A stretch of DNA of 64,000 nt from Collinsella aerofaciens (GTDB taxonomy: Bacteria; Actinomycetota; Coriobacteriia; Coriobacteriales; Coriobacteriaceae), in assembly GCF_015548375.1 (NCBI RefSeq), contig NZ_JADMWW010000001.1, positions 124,987 to 188,986 of the forward strand, read 5' to 3'. The notes below the pieces were generated by a model that did not search any database, was not told the origin of the DNA, and saw only the letters and a program-made list of their open reading frames with translations. A program made the position numbers and the translations under genes. Of the stretch, positions 24,556 through 33,672 are shown piece by piece. Position 1 is the stretch's first letter, and every line of letters begins with the position of its first letter.

Positions 24556-24656
24556 CGGCTTTACGAGCCACCCCATCTTGGCGTTCATTCGTCGCTCGCG
24601 TACCCAAGTACGCTTCGCTCCTCTTTCGCGCCAACCTGGGCCCCCTCGTAAAGCCG
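24556..24656 (+). repeat. family A 3'-end stem-loop element, copy 1
   Basis: 12-bp arms CGGCTTTACGAG (24556-24567) and complement (24645-24656) enclose a long rod: CCCC(A)/(T)GGGG, TTGGCG/CGCCAA and GCGTAC/GTACGC helices separated by conserved asymmetric loops (TTCATTCGTCGCTC and TTCGCTCCTCTTTCG). It starts 6 bases after the S component stop codon. Its core is about 85-90% the same as copy 3 by eye; the arms differ. Confidence 0.8.
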
Positions 24657-24675
24657 TCTCCGTGCTTCACCACCA

Positions 24676-24714
24676 AAGACCGTCCCAAACAACGAACTTT
24701 TTTGGGACGGTCTT
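24676..24714 (+). terminator. hairpin before the ECF ATPase gene
   Basis: AAGACCGTCCCAAA (24676-24689) and TTTGGGACGGTCTT (24701-24714) form a perfect 14-bp stem with a T-rich loop. It could reduce readthrough from the S gene into the ATPase gene and hence set stoichiometry, or be a repeat relic. Confidence 0.45.
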
Positions 24715-24762
24715 AAACAACTGGTCATTTAAGACTGTCCCCAATGACTATGAAAGGTATCC

Positions 24763-26514
24763 ATGGAAACGATCATCAACGTCGACGATGTCTCGTTCTC
24801 CTATGGCACGCAGACCGAGCAGGCGCTCAGCCACATCTCGCTCAGCGTGAACAAGGGAGATTTCATCGGCATCATCGGGCCCTCGGGCGCCGGCAAGTCC
24901 ACGCTTGCCGCCTGCCTGTCGGGTGCCGTGCCCCACCACTACACCGGCACGTTCTTTGGGTCCGTCATGGTCGACGGCCACGACACCTGCGAAGTCTCGC
25001 TCACCGACGTCTCGCAAATCGTCGGCAGTGTGCTGCAGGATATCGACACGCAGATGGTCGCTTCGGTCGTCGAGGACGAGATGCTCTTTGGCCTCGAGAA
25101 CTTTGGCGTTCCCCACGACCAGATCGAGCAGCGCGTGAGCGAAACGCTCGAGACCGTCGGCATCAGCGACCTGCGCGACCGCGAGATCGCCACCCTCTCG
25201 GGCGGACAGAAGCAAAAAGTGGCCATCGCCGCCATCCTCGCCATGCGTCCGCGCGTCTTGGTTCTCGACGAGCCCACCGCGGCACTCGACCCCGCCAGCT
25301 CCACGCTGGTTTTCGAGACCCTGCGTGAGGCCAACCGTGCACTCGGCATCACCATCGTCGTCGTTGAGCAAAAGGTCGCCCTGCTTTCGGAGTACTGCAA
25401 CCGCGTGCTCGTGCTCAATCATGGCGAAATCGCGCTGCAGGGCGAGCCACACGAGGTCTTCGCGCATACCGACGAGCTCCGTGCCATCGGCGTCGACTGC
25501 CCTCGCGTCACGCGTATCTTCAATAGCCTCCAGGCCGATGGCCTGGTAAGCGGCACCCCCTGCTTGGATGTCGATGAGGCCGAGCGCCTGATTTCGGGCA
25601 TCGTCGACCCCGCACACGCGGCTATCGAAGCCCAGGCGCCCGCCGGTTCCCCGCATGCACCGTCGTTGCGTCCTCATGCCAAGGACGCCGAACCCGTACT
25701 CACCTTCGACCATGTTGAGTTTGCCTATCCCAATGGCGGAGCCGCCGTACACGACCTTAGCCTGACGCTCTATCCTGGCGAGCTCGTGGGCATCGTCGGC
25801 CAAAACGGCGCCGGCAAGACCACGCTCACCAAACTGCTCACAGGCCTGCTTAAGCCCGCCTCGGGCAGCGTGCGCGTCACGGGACTGGATACCGCAGCCG
25901 TTCCCACGAGCCGCATCGCTCGCGAGGTCGCGACCCTCTTCCAAAACCCCGACCGCCAGATCTGCAAGGACACCGTGCTCGACGAGGTCGCCTTTGGCTT
26001 GGAGCTTGGCGGCATGGACCGTGCCGAGGCTCTGCGTCGTGCCCAACTCGTCATCGACCGCTTTGGCTTGCCGGCCGACGAGGCGCCCTTCTCGCTCTCG
26101 CGCGGTCAGCGACAAATGGTGGCGCTTGCCTCCGTCGTAGTGGTTGAGCCCAAGATCGTCGTGCTCGACGAGCCCACGAGCGGCCTTGATTACCGCGAGT
26201 GCATGACCGTCATGGAAACGGTGCGCACCATGGCCGAGCGCGGTTGCGCCGTTATCATGGTTTGCCACGATATGGAAGTCGTCTCGGATTTTGCCGAGCG
26301 CATTGTGGTAATGGCCGACGGTCGCATCCTCGACCGCGGCCGCACGCACGAGCTATTCTCGAACATCGATCTCATGCGGCGTGCCTACGTGGAGCCTCCC
26401 CAGGTTATTGAACTCTCGCGCCGTCTGGCATCTTCCGTCTCGCCCGCTTTTGCGCAGGTGAGCGAGGTCACCGATGTCGTTCGAATTACCAAGGAGATGG
26501 TCCACCGTGGTTAA
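24763..26514 (+). CDS. ECF transporter fused A1-A2 ATPase
   Basis: A 583-residue protein with two complete ABC ATPase domains. Domain 1 has GPSGAGKST (Walker A), LSGGQKQKVAIA (signature) and VLVLDEPTAALD (Walker B). Domain 2, after a linker around residue 300, has GQNGAGKTT, LSRGQRQMVALA (signature with Ser-Arg-Gly) and IVVLDEPTSGLD. It energises the S and T components. GAAAGG precedes ATG 24763. The stop codon overlaps the T component start (GTGGTTAA), so the two are translationally coupled. Confidence 0.93.
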   Translation: METIINVDDVSFSYGTQTEQALSHISLSVNKGDFIGIIGPSGAGKSTLAACLSGAVPHHYTGTFFGSVMVDGHDTCEVSLTDVSQIVGSVLQDIDTQMVASVVEDEMLFGLENFGVPHDQIEQRVSETLETVGISDLRDREIATLSGGQKQKVAIAAILAMRPRVLVLDEPTAALDPASSTLVFETLREANRALGITIVVVEQKVALLSEYCNRVLVLNHGEIALQGEPHEVFAHTDELRAIGVDCPRVTRIFNSLQADGLVSGTPCLDVDEAERLISGIVDPAHAAIEAQAPAGSPHAPSLRPHAKDAEPVLTFDHVEFAYPNGGAAVHDLSLTLYPGELVGIVGQNGAGKTTLTKLLTGLLKPASGSVRVTGLDTAAVPTSRIAREVATLFQNPDRQICKDTVLDEVAFGLELGGMDRAEALRRAQLVIDRFGLPADEAPFSLSRGQRQMVALASVVVVEPKIVVLDEPTSGLDYRECMTVMETVRTMAERGCAVIMVCHDMEVVSDFAERIVVMADGRILDRGRTHELFSNIDLMRRAYVEPPQVIELSRRLASSVSPAFAQVSEVTDVVRITKEMVHRG

Positions 26515-27253
26515 CGTCATCGACTACATGCCGGGCGATACGCTACTGCATCGCCTGAACCCCGTCGTCAAACTGGGCCTCGCCGCCGCCATCATCGTCG
26601 GCATCTTCTTGTCCGACACCTACGTGGCGCTGTTGGGCTTTTTGGCACTCACCCTTGCGCTGGGTGCCTATGCCGGTGTCATCGACCGTCTGCTCTCGCT
26701 GCTCAAGTTGCTGATTCCGCTCGCGCTTATCATGCTGGTGCTCCAGCTGGCCTTTATGCGCGATGGCAACGTGGTGTGGAACTTTATCACCGACACGGGT
26801 CTCATCACAGGATCGAAGGCCTGCCTGCGCCTGCTGGGCGTGGCGTTACCACTCATCCTCATGCTCATGGTGACCAAGCTCAACGACCTTGCCAACGCCT
26901 GCGTCGAGGTGCTGCACGTGCCGTATCGCTATGCCTTCACCTTTACCACGGCGCTGCGCTTTGTGCCGGTGTTTGGTCAGGAGATGAACGCCATCATGGA
27001 GGCGCAGACCGCACGCGGCGTCGAGTACGACACCAAGAACCCCATCAAGAAGCTTAAGCTCATGCTGCCACTGTGTGTGCCACTGCTCATCTCGAGCGTG
27101 GGCAAGACCGATGCCACAGCCTTGGCGGCAGAACAGCGCGGCTTCTATCTGCGTACGCGCGCCAGCTCGTACAAGCGCTACCCCATCAAGGGCCTGGACA
27201 TCGCCGTACTCATCGTCAGCATCGCCCTCATCGCCATCGGCTTCCTGTTCTAG
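26507..27253 (+). CDS. ecfT: ECF transporter T component
   Basis: A 248-residue membrane protein (EcfT/CbiQ family) that couples ATP hydrolysis to the S component. It has several hydrophobic segments and the two coupling-helix signatures: AQTARGVEYDTKNPIKKLK (with the A-R-G) and AEQRGFYLRTRAS. AAGGAG stands before GTG 26507, which overlaps the ATPase stop codon. A strong terminator follows, closing the operon. Confidence 0.92.
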   Translation: MVNVIDYMPGDTLLHRLNPVVKLGLAAAIIVGIFLSDTYVALLGFLALTLALGAYAGVIDRLLSLLKLLIPLALIMLVLQLAFMRDGNVVWNFITDTGLITGSKACLRLLGVALPLILMLMVTKLNDLANACVEVLHVPYRYAFTFTTALRFVPVFGQEMNAIMEAQTARGVEYDTKNPIKKLKLMLPLCVPLLISSVGKTDATALAAEQRGFYLRTRASSYKRYPIKGLDIAVLIVSIALIAIGFLF

Positions 27254-27281
27254 TTCACCACCGACAGCAACCGCCCAACGC

Positions 27282-27317
27282 AAAAGGCCTCGGCTCGCAC
27301 CAAACGAGCCGAGGCCT
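27282..27317 (+). terminator. terminator of the ECF operon
   Basis: AAAGGCCTCGGCTCG and CGAGCCGAGGCCTTT form a 15-bp stem with a CACCAAA loop. It serves the rightward operon and may also serve the leftward racemase. Confidence 0.85.
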
Positions 27318-27378
27318 TTACTGTTTCACCAGATAAAACCTACCAACATTAACCTGTCCCTTTTTGGCGGGTCGGAAG

Positions 27379-28125
27379 CTAGAGGCGGTAGGGAGCGCCG
27401 CTACGGATGATGGATTCGCGCACCAGGACGTCCATGGCGTCAAGGGTAATCTCGGGCATCTCTCGGTACTTTTGCAGCACCGAGAGCTCGGTGCAGGCCA
27501 GAATGACGCGGTCGCAGCCGCTACGGGCGAACTCCCACATCACGCGGTCGAACTTATCCATATCGGGCTCACGTCCGGCCTTCACATCATCGTAGATAAG
27601 CGACATCACATCGTTCTGACGTTTCTCGCTGGGATAGACGACCTCAACACCCGCAGCCTCGCATTCGCGGCCGTAGACGCCCGCGCCCACGGTTCCGTCG
27701 GTGCCCATGATGCCGATCTTGCGCACCGGCTCGGCCGGCATACTCAGGTTGGGGTCGAACTCGCACTCCCCCATCACCGCACCAGCAAGGGCATAGCGAA
27801 CCGACTCGCGCGGCATGTGGATAATCGGCACCTTCGTAAACGACTGGATCTGGTCGTAGAAGTAGTGTGACGTGTTGCAGGGAATGGCAATGTGCGCACA
27901 GCCCAGCGACTCGAGTGCCTGGGCACACTCTTTCATGGTCGCCAGCAGCTTGGCATGCTCGCCGGTCTTAATGGCAAGCGTGCGGTCGGGCATGGTCGAC
28001 TTGGAGAGCACCACCATGTCGATATGTTCCTGATCGCAGGCAGCAGCCGTATGACGCACTACCTGGTCGTAGTAATACGACGTGGCCTCGGCGCCCATGC
28101 CGCCGATAACTCCCAGCTTTTCCAT
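27379..28125 (-). CDS. aspartate/glutamate racemase family protein
   Basis: A 248-residue PLP-independent racemase. MEKLGVIGGMGAEAT opens the first lobe; the two catalytic cysteines are Cys83 (IPCNTSHYF) and Cys211 (ACTELSVL). AAGGAGG precedes ATG 28125; the longer frame to 28209 is noncoding upstream sequence. It sits directly downstream of an ATP-grasp ligase gene on the same strand. The same pairing in Enterococcus (aspartate racemase with D-aspartate ligase) supplies D-Asp for peptidoglycan bridges, so aspartate is the favoured substrate by inference. Confidence 0.88.
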   Translation of the reverse strand: MEKLGVIGGMGAEATSYYYDQVVRHTAAACDQEHIDMVVLSKSTMPDRTLAIKTGEHAKLLATMKECAQALESLGCAHIAIPCNTSHYFYDQIQSFTKVPIIHMPRESVRYALAGAVMGECEFDPNLSMPAEPVRKIGIMGTDGTVGAGVYGRECEAAGVEVVYPSEKRQNDVMSLIYDDVKAGREPDMDKFDRVMWEFARSGCDRVILACTELSVLQKYREMPEITLDAMDVLVRESIIRSGAPYRL

Positions 28126-28209
28126 CGCCGCCTCCTTGGTGACGCTTGCGCAATTGCGCGTATCATACCCGCGCCCGCCCGATGTAAACCGGACGGGCGC
28201 CGCACTCAT

Positions 28210-29466
28210 CTACTTGTAATACGTCTTGAACAGCTTAAAGTGGCGCAGCTTGGTGTGCCACATGCGCAGCCAGCGGTTAAAGACAAAGTCGCCCTTCATA
28301 AACGAAGGGTCGGCGCCCTTGCCTTCCTTGTCCAGGCGATGCACCTTAGCGCGCAGCTCGGGATCCTTGACGTACTTGTCGACGACGCCCATGGGGACGA
28401 CCATCCACAGTGCCTCGTCCTGCGCCGTCACAAACTCCGGCTCAAACGGGCGGTTGAACACATACTCGTCCACCACATACTTGGCAACGTTAAAGCCGCT
28501 GTTAGTGACGTAGTAGTTGCTGCGACCTTGGCGCGTGTTGAAATCGAAGAACTTAAACGAGCCGTCGCGCTCGTCGTACTTAACGTCAAAGTTGGAATAG
28601 CCCACAAAGTGAAGGTCCTCGAGCAACTTGCGCACGCCGCCCATGAGCTCGTCATTGGGCTCGGTGATGATACAGGCGTGGTTGCCGACACCGTGAGGCT
28701 GATGCTCCTCGAGCAGCACGTGACCCAGGCACATCATGCGCACCTTGCCGTTACGGTCGGAATAACTGGTGAGCACGCGCATGTACTCGTCGTTGCCGGG
28801 CACGCGATCCTGCAAGATCAGGTCGTCGGTGTAGCCGCTGGCATACGAGTCGCGAATGACCTGTTCCAGCTCGGCACGGTCGGCAATCTCATAAGCCTTT
28901 TTCTGGCCCTCGAACTCGTGCTGCCACCACATGATGCCGTCAGAAGGCTTCAGAATCATCGGGTAGGGAAAATCGATCTGGTCGAGTACTTCGGCAGGCG
29001 CCTCGCCTTGGGCGTTCAGCATCGCCATGGTGAAGGTAAAGGTATGCGGATAGGGCACGCCATGCTTCTCGCACAGCTCGTAGAAGATCTCCTTCTTCTG
29101 ACACTGCTCAAGCATGCTATAGGGAGCGTAAGGCGCGACGATATTATCCGCCAACTCATGGGCATCCTTGGCCTGAGCCACGAGGGCAACATAGTTATCG
29201 CCACAGCCCACAAGGACAATCGTCTTATCGGCATGCGCTTGGGCAATGCCGTTGACGATCCTGAGCATCACGGGCATGGTATCGATATCCACGTTGGGCG
29301 TGTAGTCGATAATCTGGCTGCGGTACGCGGGACCCGTCTGGTACTTGCCAAAGACCAGACTCTTGACCTGGTACTCCTCATAGAAGGCGCGCGCCACCGA
29401 ATAGGCGTTGATGTCGCCACCGAGCAGCACGGGAATAAACTCGCGCTCTGTAAACTGCAATGCCAT
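28210..29466 (-). CDS. ATP-grasp ligase, candidate D-aspartate ligase
   Basis: A 418-residue ATP-grasp protein. The central domain has PYPMILKPSDGIMWWQHEFEG (ATP-binding lysine region), LILQDRVPG, and the metal/ATP site GYSNFDVKYDERDG then FKFFDFNTRQGRSNYYVTNSG. The N-terminal pre-ATP-grasp domain opens IPVLLGGDINAYSVARAF. Length and the adjacent racemase resemble D-aspartate ligase (Asl), which activates D-Asp for attachment to the peptidoglycan stem. It could also be another carboxylate-amine ligase; substrate is not proven. Confidence 0.75.
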   Translation of the reverse strand: MALQFTEREFIPVLLGGDINAYSVARAFYEEYQVKSLVFGKYQTGPAYRSQIIDYTPNVDIDTMPVMLRIVNGIAQAHADKTIVLVGCGDNYVALVAQAKDAHELADNIVAPYAPYSMLEQCQKKEIFYELCEKHGVPYPHTFTFTMAMLNAQGEAPAEVLDQIDFPYPMILKPSDGIMWWQHEFEGQKKAYEIADRAELEQVIRDSYASGYTDDLILQDRVPGNDEYMRVLTSYSDRNGKVRMMCLGHVLLEEHQPHGVGNHACIITEPNDELMGGVRKLLEDLHFVGYSNFDVKYDERDGSFKFFDFNTRQGRSNYYVTNSGFNVAKYVVDEYVFNRPFEPEFVTAQDEALWMVVPMGVVDKYVKDPELRAKVHRLDKEGKGADPSFMKGDFVFNRWLRMWHTKLRHFKLFKTYYK

Positions 29467-29700
29467 GGAAACTTCCTATCATGAACTGCCCACACAACGG
29501 GCGGTCTTTGCGCAACTGATTTATTCTAGCGTGCCAAACCGCCGGTGCCCAAAGCTCCACCGTATCTATGGCAATCGACGTAATCGTCCAGCACGAAGGC
29601 CAACACGAAGACGGCGCTCACCGTTGTATGACAATGGGCAATGAACCTACCATTGTTGTAGGATTCAGCGTATTGACATCCTCAAACGAAAGGCGCGCAC

Positions 29701-30333
29701 GTGCCCCAAGACCATCCGACCGATAACCCCATCCTCAATGCCGCGAAACGAGAGCTGGAGGAACGCGCACAAACGGCCGTTCCCCTACGCACGGCAAACG
29801 ACGCCTACGACAGGCCCGCCCGCATCGTCTCAATCAACACGTCGGCGCACAAGGGCACACGCAAGTCGCCCGTCGCCGATGGACACGACACCGTTATAGA
29901 GCAATTTGGCCTCGCCTCCGACGCACACGCCGGGCATTGGCACCGTCAGGTTTCCTTTTTGGCCGCAGAGTCCATCCAGACGGCGCAGGCCCGCGGACTC
30001 GATGTGCGCCAGGGTGACTTTGGGGAGAATTTCACCACGCAAGGCATCAATCTACTCTCGCTCCCCTTGGGCACGCAGCTCAAGCTTGGCAGCGAGGTGC
30101 TTGTCGAAATCAGCCAAATCGGCAAGGCCTGCCACACACGCTGCGCCATCTACTATCTCGCCGGCGACTGCATCTTTCCCCACGAGGGCGTTTTCGGCGT
30201 GGTACTAAAGGGCGGAGAGGTCTACGCCGGCGACGATATCCAGGTAATCAAACTCGGCGACGGCACCTGTTCGTTCACCCCCGCCGAGGCCCTCGAAGAG
30301 ATTGAGCGGGCTCGCCAGAAGGGCACGCTGTAG
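29701..30333 (+). CDS. MOSC-domain protein
   Basis: A 210-residue protein with a MOSC sulfurtransferase domain: ARIVSINTSAHKGTRKSPV, FGLASDAHAGHWHRQVSFLA, RQGDFGENFTTQGI and the conserved cysteine in IGKACHTRCAIYY. MOSC domains handle molybdenum-cofactor sulfur, and stand-alone forms often occur near MoCo genes; none is seen here. The start is GTG 29701 with GAAAGG upstream. The first 40 or so residues precede the domain and are hydrophilic. Confidence 0.9.
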   Translation: MPQDHPTDNPILNAAKRELEERAQTAVPLRTANDAYDRPARIVSINTSAHKGTRKSPVADGHDTVIEQFGLASDAHAGHWHRQVSFLAAESIQTAQARGLDVRQGDFGENFTTQGINLLSLPLGTQLKLGSEVLVEISQIGKACHTRCAIYYLAGDCIFPHEGVFGVVLKGGEVYAGDDIQVIKLGDGTCSFTPAEALEEIERARQKGTL

Positions 30334-30458
30334 TTATAAAACCCCACGTTGAGATGGCTTTTACAGCCCAAAACTCCTCTCAAACAGGGCTCTGTAACGT
30401 TAAAGTTGAACTCTATGGTTTCTCAACAATTCATCATAACTGCAGGTCAAAGCCAAAG

Positions 30459-30506
30459 CCTCAAGTTCAACTTGACCCTTTGGGACCTTTAAGGTTCAAG
30501 TTGAGG
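30459..30506. promoter_or_regulatory. repeated TTCAACTTGACC-type motifs upstream of the secreted protein gene
   Basis: CCTCAAGTTCAACTTGACC (30459-30477) and GGTTCAAGTTGAGG (30493-30506) are imperfect inverted copies, and AAAGTTGAACTC occurs at about 30400. They lie some 60-100 bases before the start codon and may bind a regulator. Confidence 0.4.
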
Positions 30507-30567
30507 TCGAAAGCAGTAGTAGAATACCGTTCGAACCATAACCTACGATTGATTGCAGAGGGACTGG

Positions 30568-31701
30568 ATGCAGCATTCGAATCATCGCACCGCAGCGCTC
30601 ATTGCGTCGAAGCCGGCTCGTATCATCACGAGCGCCGCGCTCGCCGTTGCGCTGACGGCCACGCCGATGCTCTCCCCCGTTGCGGCGTATGCCGCCTCGC
30701 AGGCAACGCAGGACCAGCTTTCCGCAGCCCAGCAGAAGATCGAAGCCGCTACGAGCGCCTACAACGACGCCCGCACCAAGCTCGATGACCTACAAAAGCA
30801 GATTGACTCCAATGAGGCAAGCATCGAGGAAATCGAGGCTAAGCTTCCCGAGCAGCAGGCCAAGGCAAGCTCCGCCATGCGCGATCTGTACAAGTACCAG
30901 AAGGGCACTAACCCCATCGTGAGCTTCCTGGTCAACGCGCAGAGCCTGGGTGAGTTCATCACGACCTGCAAATACACCAACCAGATCACGAGCTCGAGCG
31001 TCGACGAGATCGAAGAGCTCAATAATATGCAAACCGAACTCGAGCAGAACAAGGCCGAGCTCCAGCAGGCCAAGTCTCAGCTTGAGGCGGAGCAGAAAAA
31101 CGCCGAGGATGCGCTGGCGCAGGCCCAGCAGCTCCGCAGCGAGGCACAGGCAAAAGCCGAGCAGGAAAATGCCGCCGAGCTTGCCAAGCTTGAGGCCGAT
31201 AAGGCCGCTGCCGCCGAAAAGCTCTCGGGCGAGGGCGTAAGCGGCAGCAATTCCAGCAGCCAGGCCACCAACACCAACACCACCATCGACACCACGGTGA
31301 ACAACGCCAATACCGGTAGCTCCGATTACGATTCGTTCATTAATGAGTGGACGAGCCGCATCGACAATTATCTCGCCGGCTCCCCCATGGCAGGCCAGGG
31401 CTATAACTTTGCCGTCGCCGCTTGGAATACCGGTGTCGACCCCCGTTGGTCCCCCGCCATCGCCTGCATCGAGAGCACCAAGGGTGCTTATTGCGCCAAT
31501 TCTTACAACGCCTGGGGCTGGAGTGCACGTGGCGGCGGTTGGCGCAGCTTTGGCAGCTGGAGCGAGGGCATCTCCGCTCACGTTGCCTATCTGGGCGCCA
31601 ACTACGGCTCCACCCTTACCCCGGCAGCGGCCAAAAAGTACTGCCCGCCCACGTGGCAGGACTGGTACAACAAAGTCGCCGCTCAGATGAACCGCATCTA
31701 A
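30568..31701 (+). CDS. secreted coiled-coil protein with lysozyme-like C-terminal domain
   Basis: 377 residues: a signal peptide (about 1-43, ending AAYAAS), a long PcsB/CwlO-like coiled coil (about 45-215), a Ser/Asn/Thr linker, and a C-terminal domain (about 265-377) with AWNTGVDPRWSPAIACIESTKG, NAWGW and YLGANYG that resembles the lysozyme/glucosaminidase fold. Coiled coils of this type bind FtsX and regulate cell-wall hydrolases; here the hydrolase-like domain is fused. ATG 30568 is chosen because AGAGGGA precedes it. A bidirectional terminator follows. Confidence 0.82.
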   Translation: MQHSNHRTAALIASKPARIITSAALAVALTATPMLSPVAAYAASQATQDQLSAAQQKIEAATSAYNDARTKLDDLQKQIDSNEASIEEIEAKLPEQQAKASSAMRDLYKYQKGTNPIVSFLVNAQSLGEFITTCKYTNQITSSSVDEIEELNNMQTELEQNKAELQQAKSQLEAEQKNAEDALAQAQQLRSEAQAKAEQENAAELAKLEADKAAAAEKLSGEGVSGSNSSSQATNTNTTIDTTVNNANTGSSDYDSFINEWTSRIDNYLAGSPMAGQGYNFAVAAWNTGVDPRWSPAIACIESTKGAYCANSYNAWGWSARGGGWRSFGSWSEGISAHVAYLGANYGSTLTPAAAKKYCPPTWQDWYNKVAAQMNRI

Positions 31702-31710
31702 GTGCAACTG

Positions 31711-31738
31711 CAAAGGGCCCCAATGGGGCCCTTTTCTT
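31711..31738. terminator. bidirectional terminator between converging genes
   Basis: AAAGGGCCCC and GGGGCCCTTTT form a 10-bp stem with an AAT loop, with TTTTCTTTT on the plus side and AAAG complement on the other. Confidence 0.85.
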
Positions 31739-33112
31739 TTAGGTAGCGGAGGTATCGACGACGCCGGTCGCATTGGCAACCGCGACTATGACGATCATGC
31801 ATAGGAGCAGCACACCCAATGCCTTGAGCAAGAGCTTCGCGAGCTTCTTGCCGCGATAGCTGTCGAGCAATGCGAATCGCCGACGAAGACGGCGCTTATC
31901 GAGCAGCGCAAAATGCATAAGCACCATAAGGCCATCGACAAAGATAAAATACTCGATTACGAGAAGCCACGTCGGGTAGCTTTGGTTTGCTCCCGTGGGG
32001 TGAAAGACGGCAAAGTGACTTCCTGCAAAGAACACAAGCAGCGAAAAGCAGACGAGTGTATTCCAAATGCGCCCCAGAGACTCCGGAACGCGAGAGAGCA
32101 GACCGCATGCAGCGGAGGCGGCAGGCCCAGGATGCCCTGTGGGGTTCTTGAGCCCTTGGGGCGTCAACACCGTCTCCGATGCCGGAGTACGGACAGGCGC
32201 AGGAGGCCGCACGGGGCGACTCAGGTCGTATGCCGCGCGCGTCGCCCGTCCCAACGCTTCCGCACTCGCAAAACGTTTGGCCGGGTCAAGCGCCATCGAC
32301 ATGCAGATGACATCGGCAAGTGGAGTGGGAATGCCGCGCGCCTCGCATTGCTCGCGCATGTCGAGCCCTGGTTTAGGGTCGACTCCCGTCAAGCAGAAGA
32401 ACAACAGGGCGCCAAGTGCGTAGACATCGCTGCGCACGCTCGTCTGCCCAAACCCGTACTGCTCGGGCGGCGCATAGGGTCGCGTGCCGAACTTGACGGT
32501 GTCGGCATCGGCGCCATCGCGCCATACGCGGGCGATTCCCAAGTCGATAATCACCAGCGATGAAAATGTCAGGCCGTCATCAAGCGTATAGTTGGCACCT
32601 GTCACGATGATATTCGACGGCTTGAGGTCGCGATGGATCACCGGCGCCGGCGTCTCCCCCGCCATTGCAAAACCGGCGTGGAGCTCGCCCACGGCATCGC
32701 ATAGGGCAGGATACAATTCACGCACATAATCGGGAGTGGCTCCCAGACGGTCCACCAGCGCCCCGAGTGTCTCCCCTTCGATGTATTCCATAACCACGTT
32801 GAGCTCGTCGCCCACACGACGACAATCGACGATTCTGGGCAGGTGCTCAAAACGCCTGCCTGCCCGCTGGGCGGCAAACAGACGCTCGTATGCCCCGCCG
32901 ATTTGAGCCGAAGCATCGATGCGTTTACGGACAAAGGGGCCGAGCGAACCACCGCCGGTTCCTTCAAAGTACACGAGCTCGGTTGTTTCAACGGACGAGC
33001 GCTTAAGTACACGCTCCACGCGATAGCTGTCGTCGCGATCGAGCGACGCCAGGTGCTCGGCAAGCGCTGCGGTCAGCTCGTCATCGAAATATGTTGGGGT
33101 CTGAGTATCCAT
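31739..33112 (-). CDS. membrane-anchored Ser/Thr protein kinase
   Basis: 457 residues. The Hanks-type kinase domain (about 25-295) has the catalytic loop VIHRDLKPSNIIV, the metal motif as DLG rather than DFG (IIDLGIAR), the GTRPYAPPEQYG activation segment and VRSDVYALGALLF. After a Pro-rich linker there are three hydrophobic segments. The glycine-rich loop is weak (EGTGGGSLG). The start is ATG 33112 (MDTQTPTYF). A short HTH gene lies 98 bp upstream on the same strand; such pairs probably form a signalling unit. The substrates are unknown. Confidence 0.85.
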   Translation of the reverse strand: MDTQTPTYFDDELTAALAEHLASLDRDDSYRVERVLKRSSVETTELVYFEGTGGGSLGPFVRKRIDASAQIGGAYERLFAAQRAGRRFEHLPRIVDCRRVGDELNVVMEYIEGETLGALVDRLGATPDYVRELYPALCDAVGELHAGFAMAGETPAPVIHRDLKPSNIIVTGANYTLDDGLTFSSLVIIDLGIARVWRDGADADTVKFGTRPYAPPEQYGFGQTSVRSDVYALGALLFFCLTGVDPKPGLDMREQCEARGIPTPLADVICMSMALDPAKRFASAEALGRATRAAYDLSRPVRPPAPVRTPASETVLTPQGLKNPTGHPGPAASAACGLLSRVPESLGRIWNTLVCFSLLVFFAGSHFAVFHPTGANQSYPTWLLVIEYFIFVDGLMVLMHFALLDKRRLRRRFALLDSYRGKKLAKLLLKALGVLLLCMIVIVAVANATGVVDTSAT

Positions 33113-33210
33113 AGCCTCCATCATAGCGCAGGGCGCAGACGCCCCATGGCATCCGCGCCCCGTTCGTTTGCATCCTTGTTCGGCAGCTCCGCCGGCTCAG
33201 ATATCAGCCG

Positions 33211-33633
33211 CTAACTCACCGTTTCCTCGCCAAAGCGATACAGCTCTTCATTGACCTTTTGGAGGCTACACCCGCGATCGATGCAAAAGATGATAATCGC
33301 ATCACGGCGATCCTTGCAGTTAAGGACGCTTGCGCCGGCAGCCGTCAGTGCACGGTTGGCCTCTTTGAGCGTCAGCGCCGTCGCAAAGGCAATCTGCAGC
33401 ACCTTATTGCGACTCGGATGACGCGCACCGGCAAAGATCTGATAGCCAAAGGTCTCATTGAGATCAGCCATACGGACCACGCGCGAGCGCTCCAAGCCCT
33501 TTTCCTGCAGTAGCTGCTTCAGGTAGTCCGAAAGCGACGGGGCGGCAAAGTCGTGCTCCCTGATATAGCCATCGATGTTCGGCGCGTCGAGAAGTTCATT
33601 GAGTAACTCGTCAGTCAACTTTTTATCGGGCAT
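33211..33633 (-). CDS. XRE-like helix-turn-helix protein, partner of the kinase
   Basis: A 140-residue protein. Residues about 30-95 (SLSDYLKQLLQEKGLERSRVVRMADLNETFGYQIFAGARHPSR, read in sections) resemble an XRE/Cro HTH, followed by an alpha-helical region with two Cys (LNCKDRRDAIIIFCIDRGCS). GGGAGG precedes ATG 33633. Its position upstream of the Ser/Thr kinase suggests it is a regulator or a phosphorylation target. Confidence 0.75.
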   Translation of the reverse strand: MPDKKLTDELLNELLDAPNIDGYIREHDFAAPSLSDYLKQLLQEKGLERSRVVRMADLNETFGYQIFAGARHPSRNKVLQIAFATALTLKEANRALTAAGASVLNCKDRRDAIIIFCIDRGCSLQKVNEELYRFGEETVS

Positions 33634-33672
33634 ACGACTTCACCTCCCATACGGCGCAACGGTAGCGACATG

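Noticed and set aside
24556-24656. Family A copies as simple terminators
   Set aside because: The conserved internal loops and similarity between unlinked copies go beyond what a terminator needs, although copy 2 ends in TTTT and may also terminate.
24748-26349. 533-codon frame antisense to the ECF ATPase
   Set aside because: Antisense shadow; the sense strand has two complete ABC domains.
27892-29484. 530-codon frame antisense to the ATP-grasp and racemase genes
   Set aside because: It spans two convincing sense genes and their junction; no domain seen.
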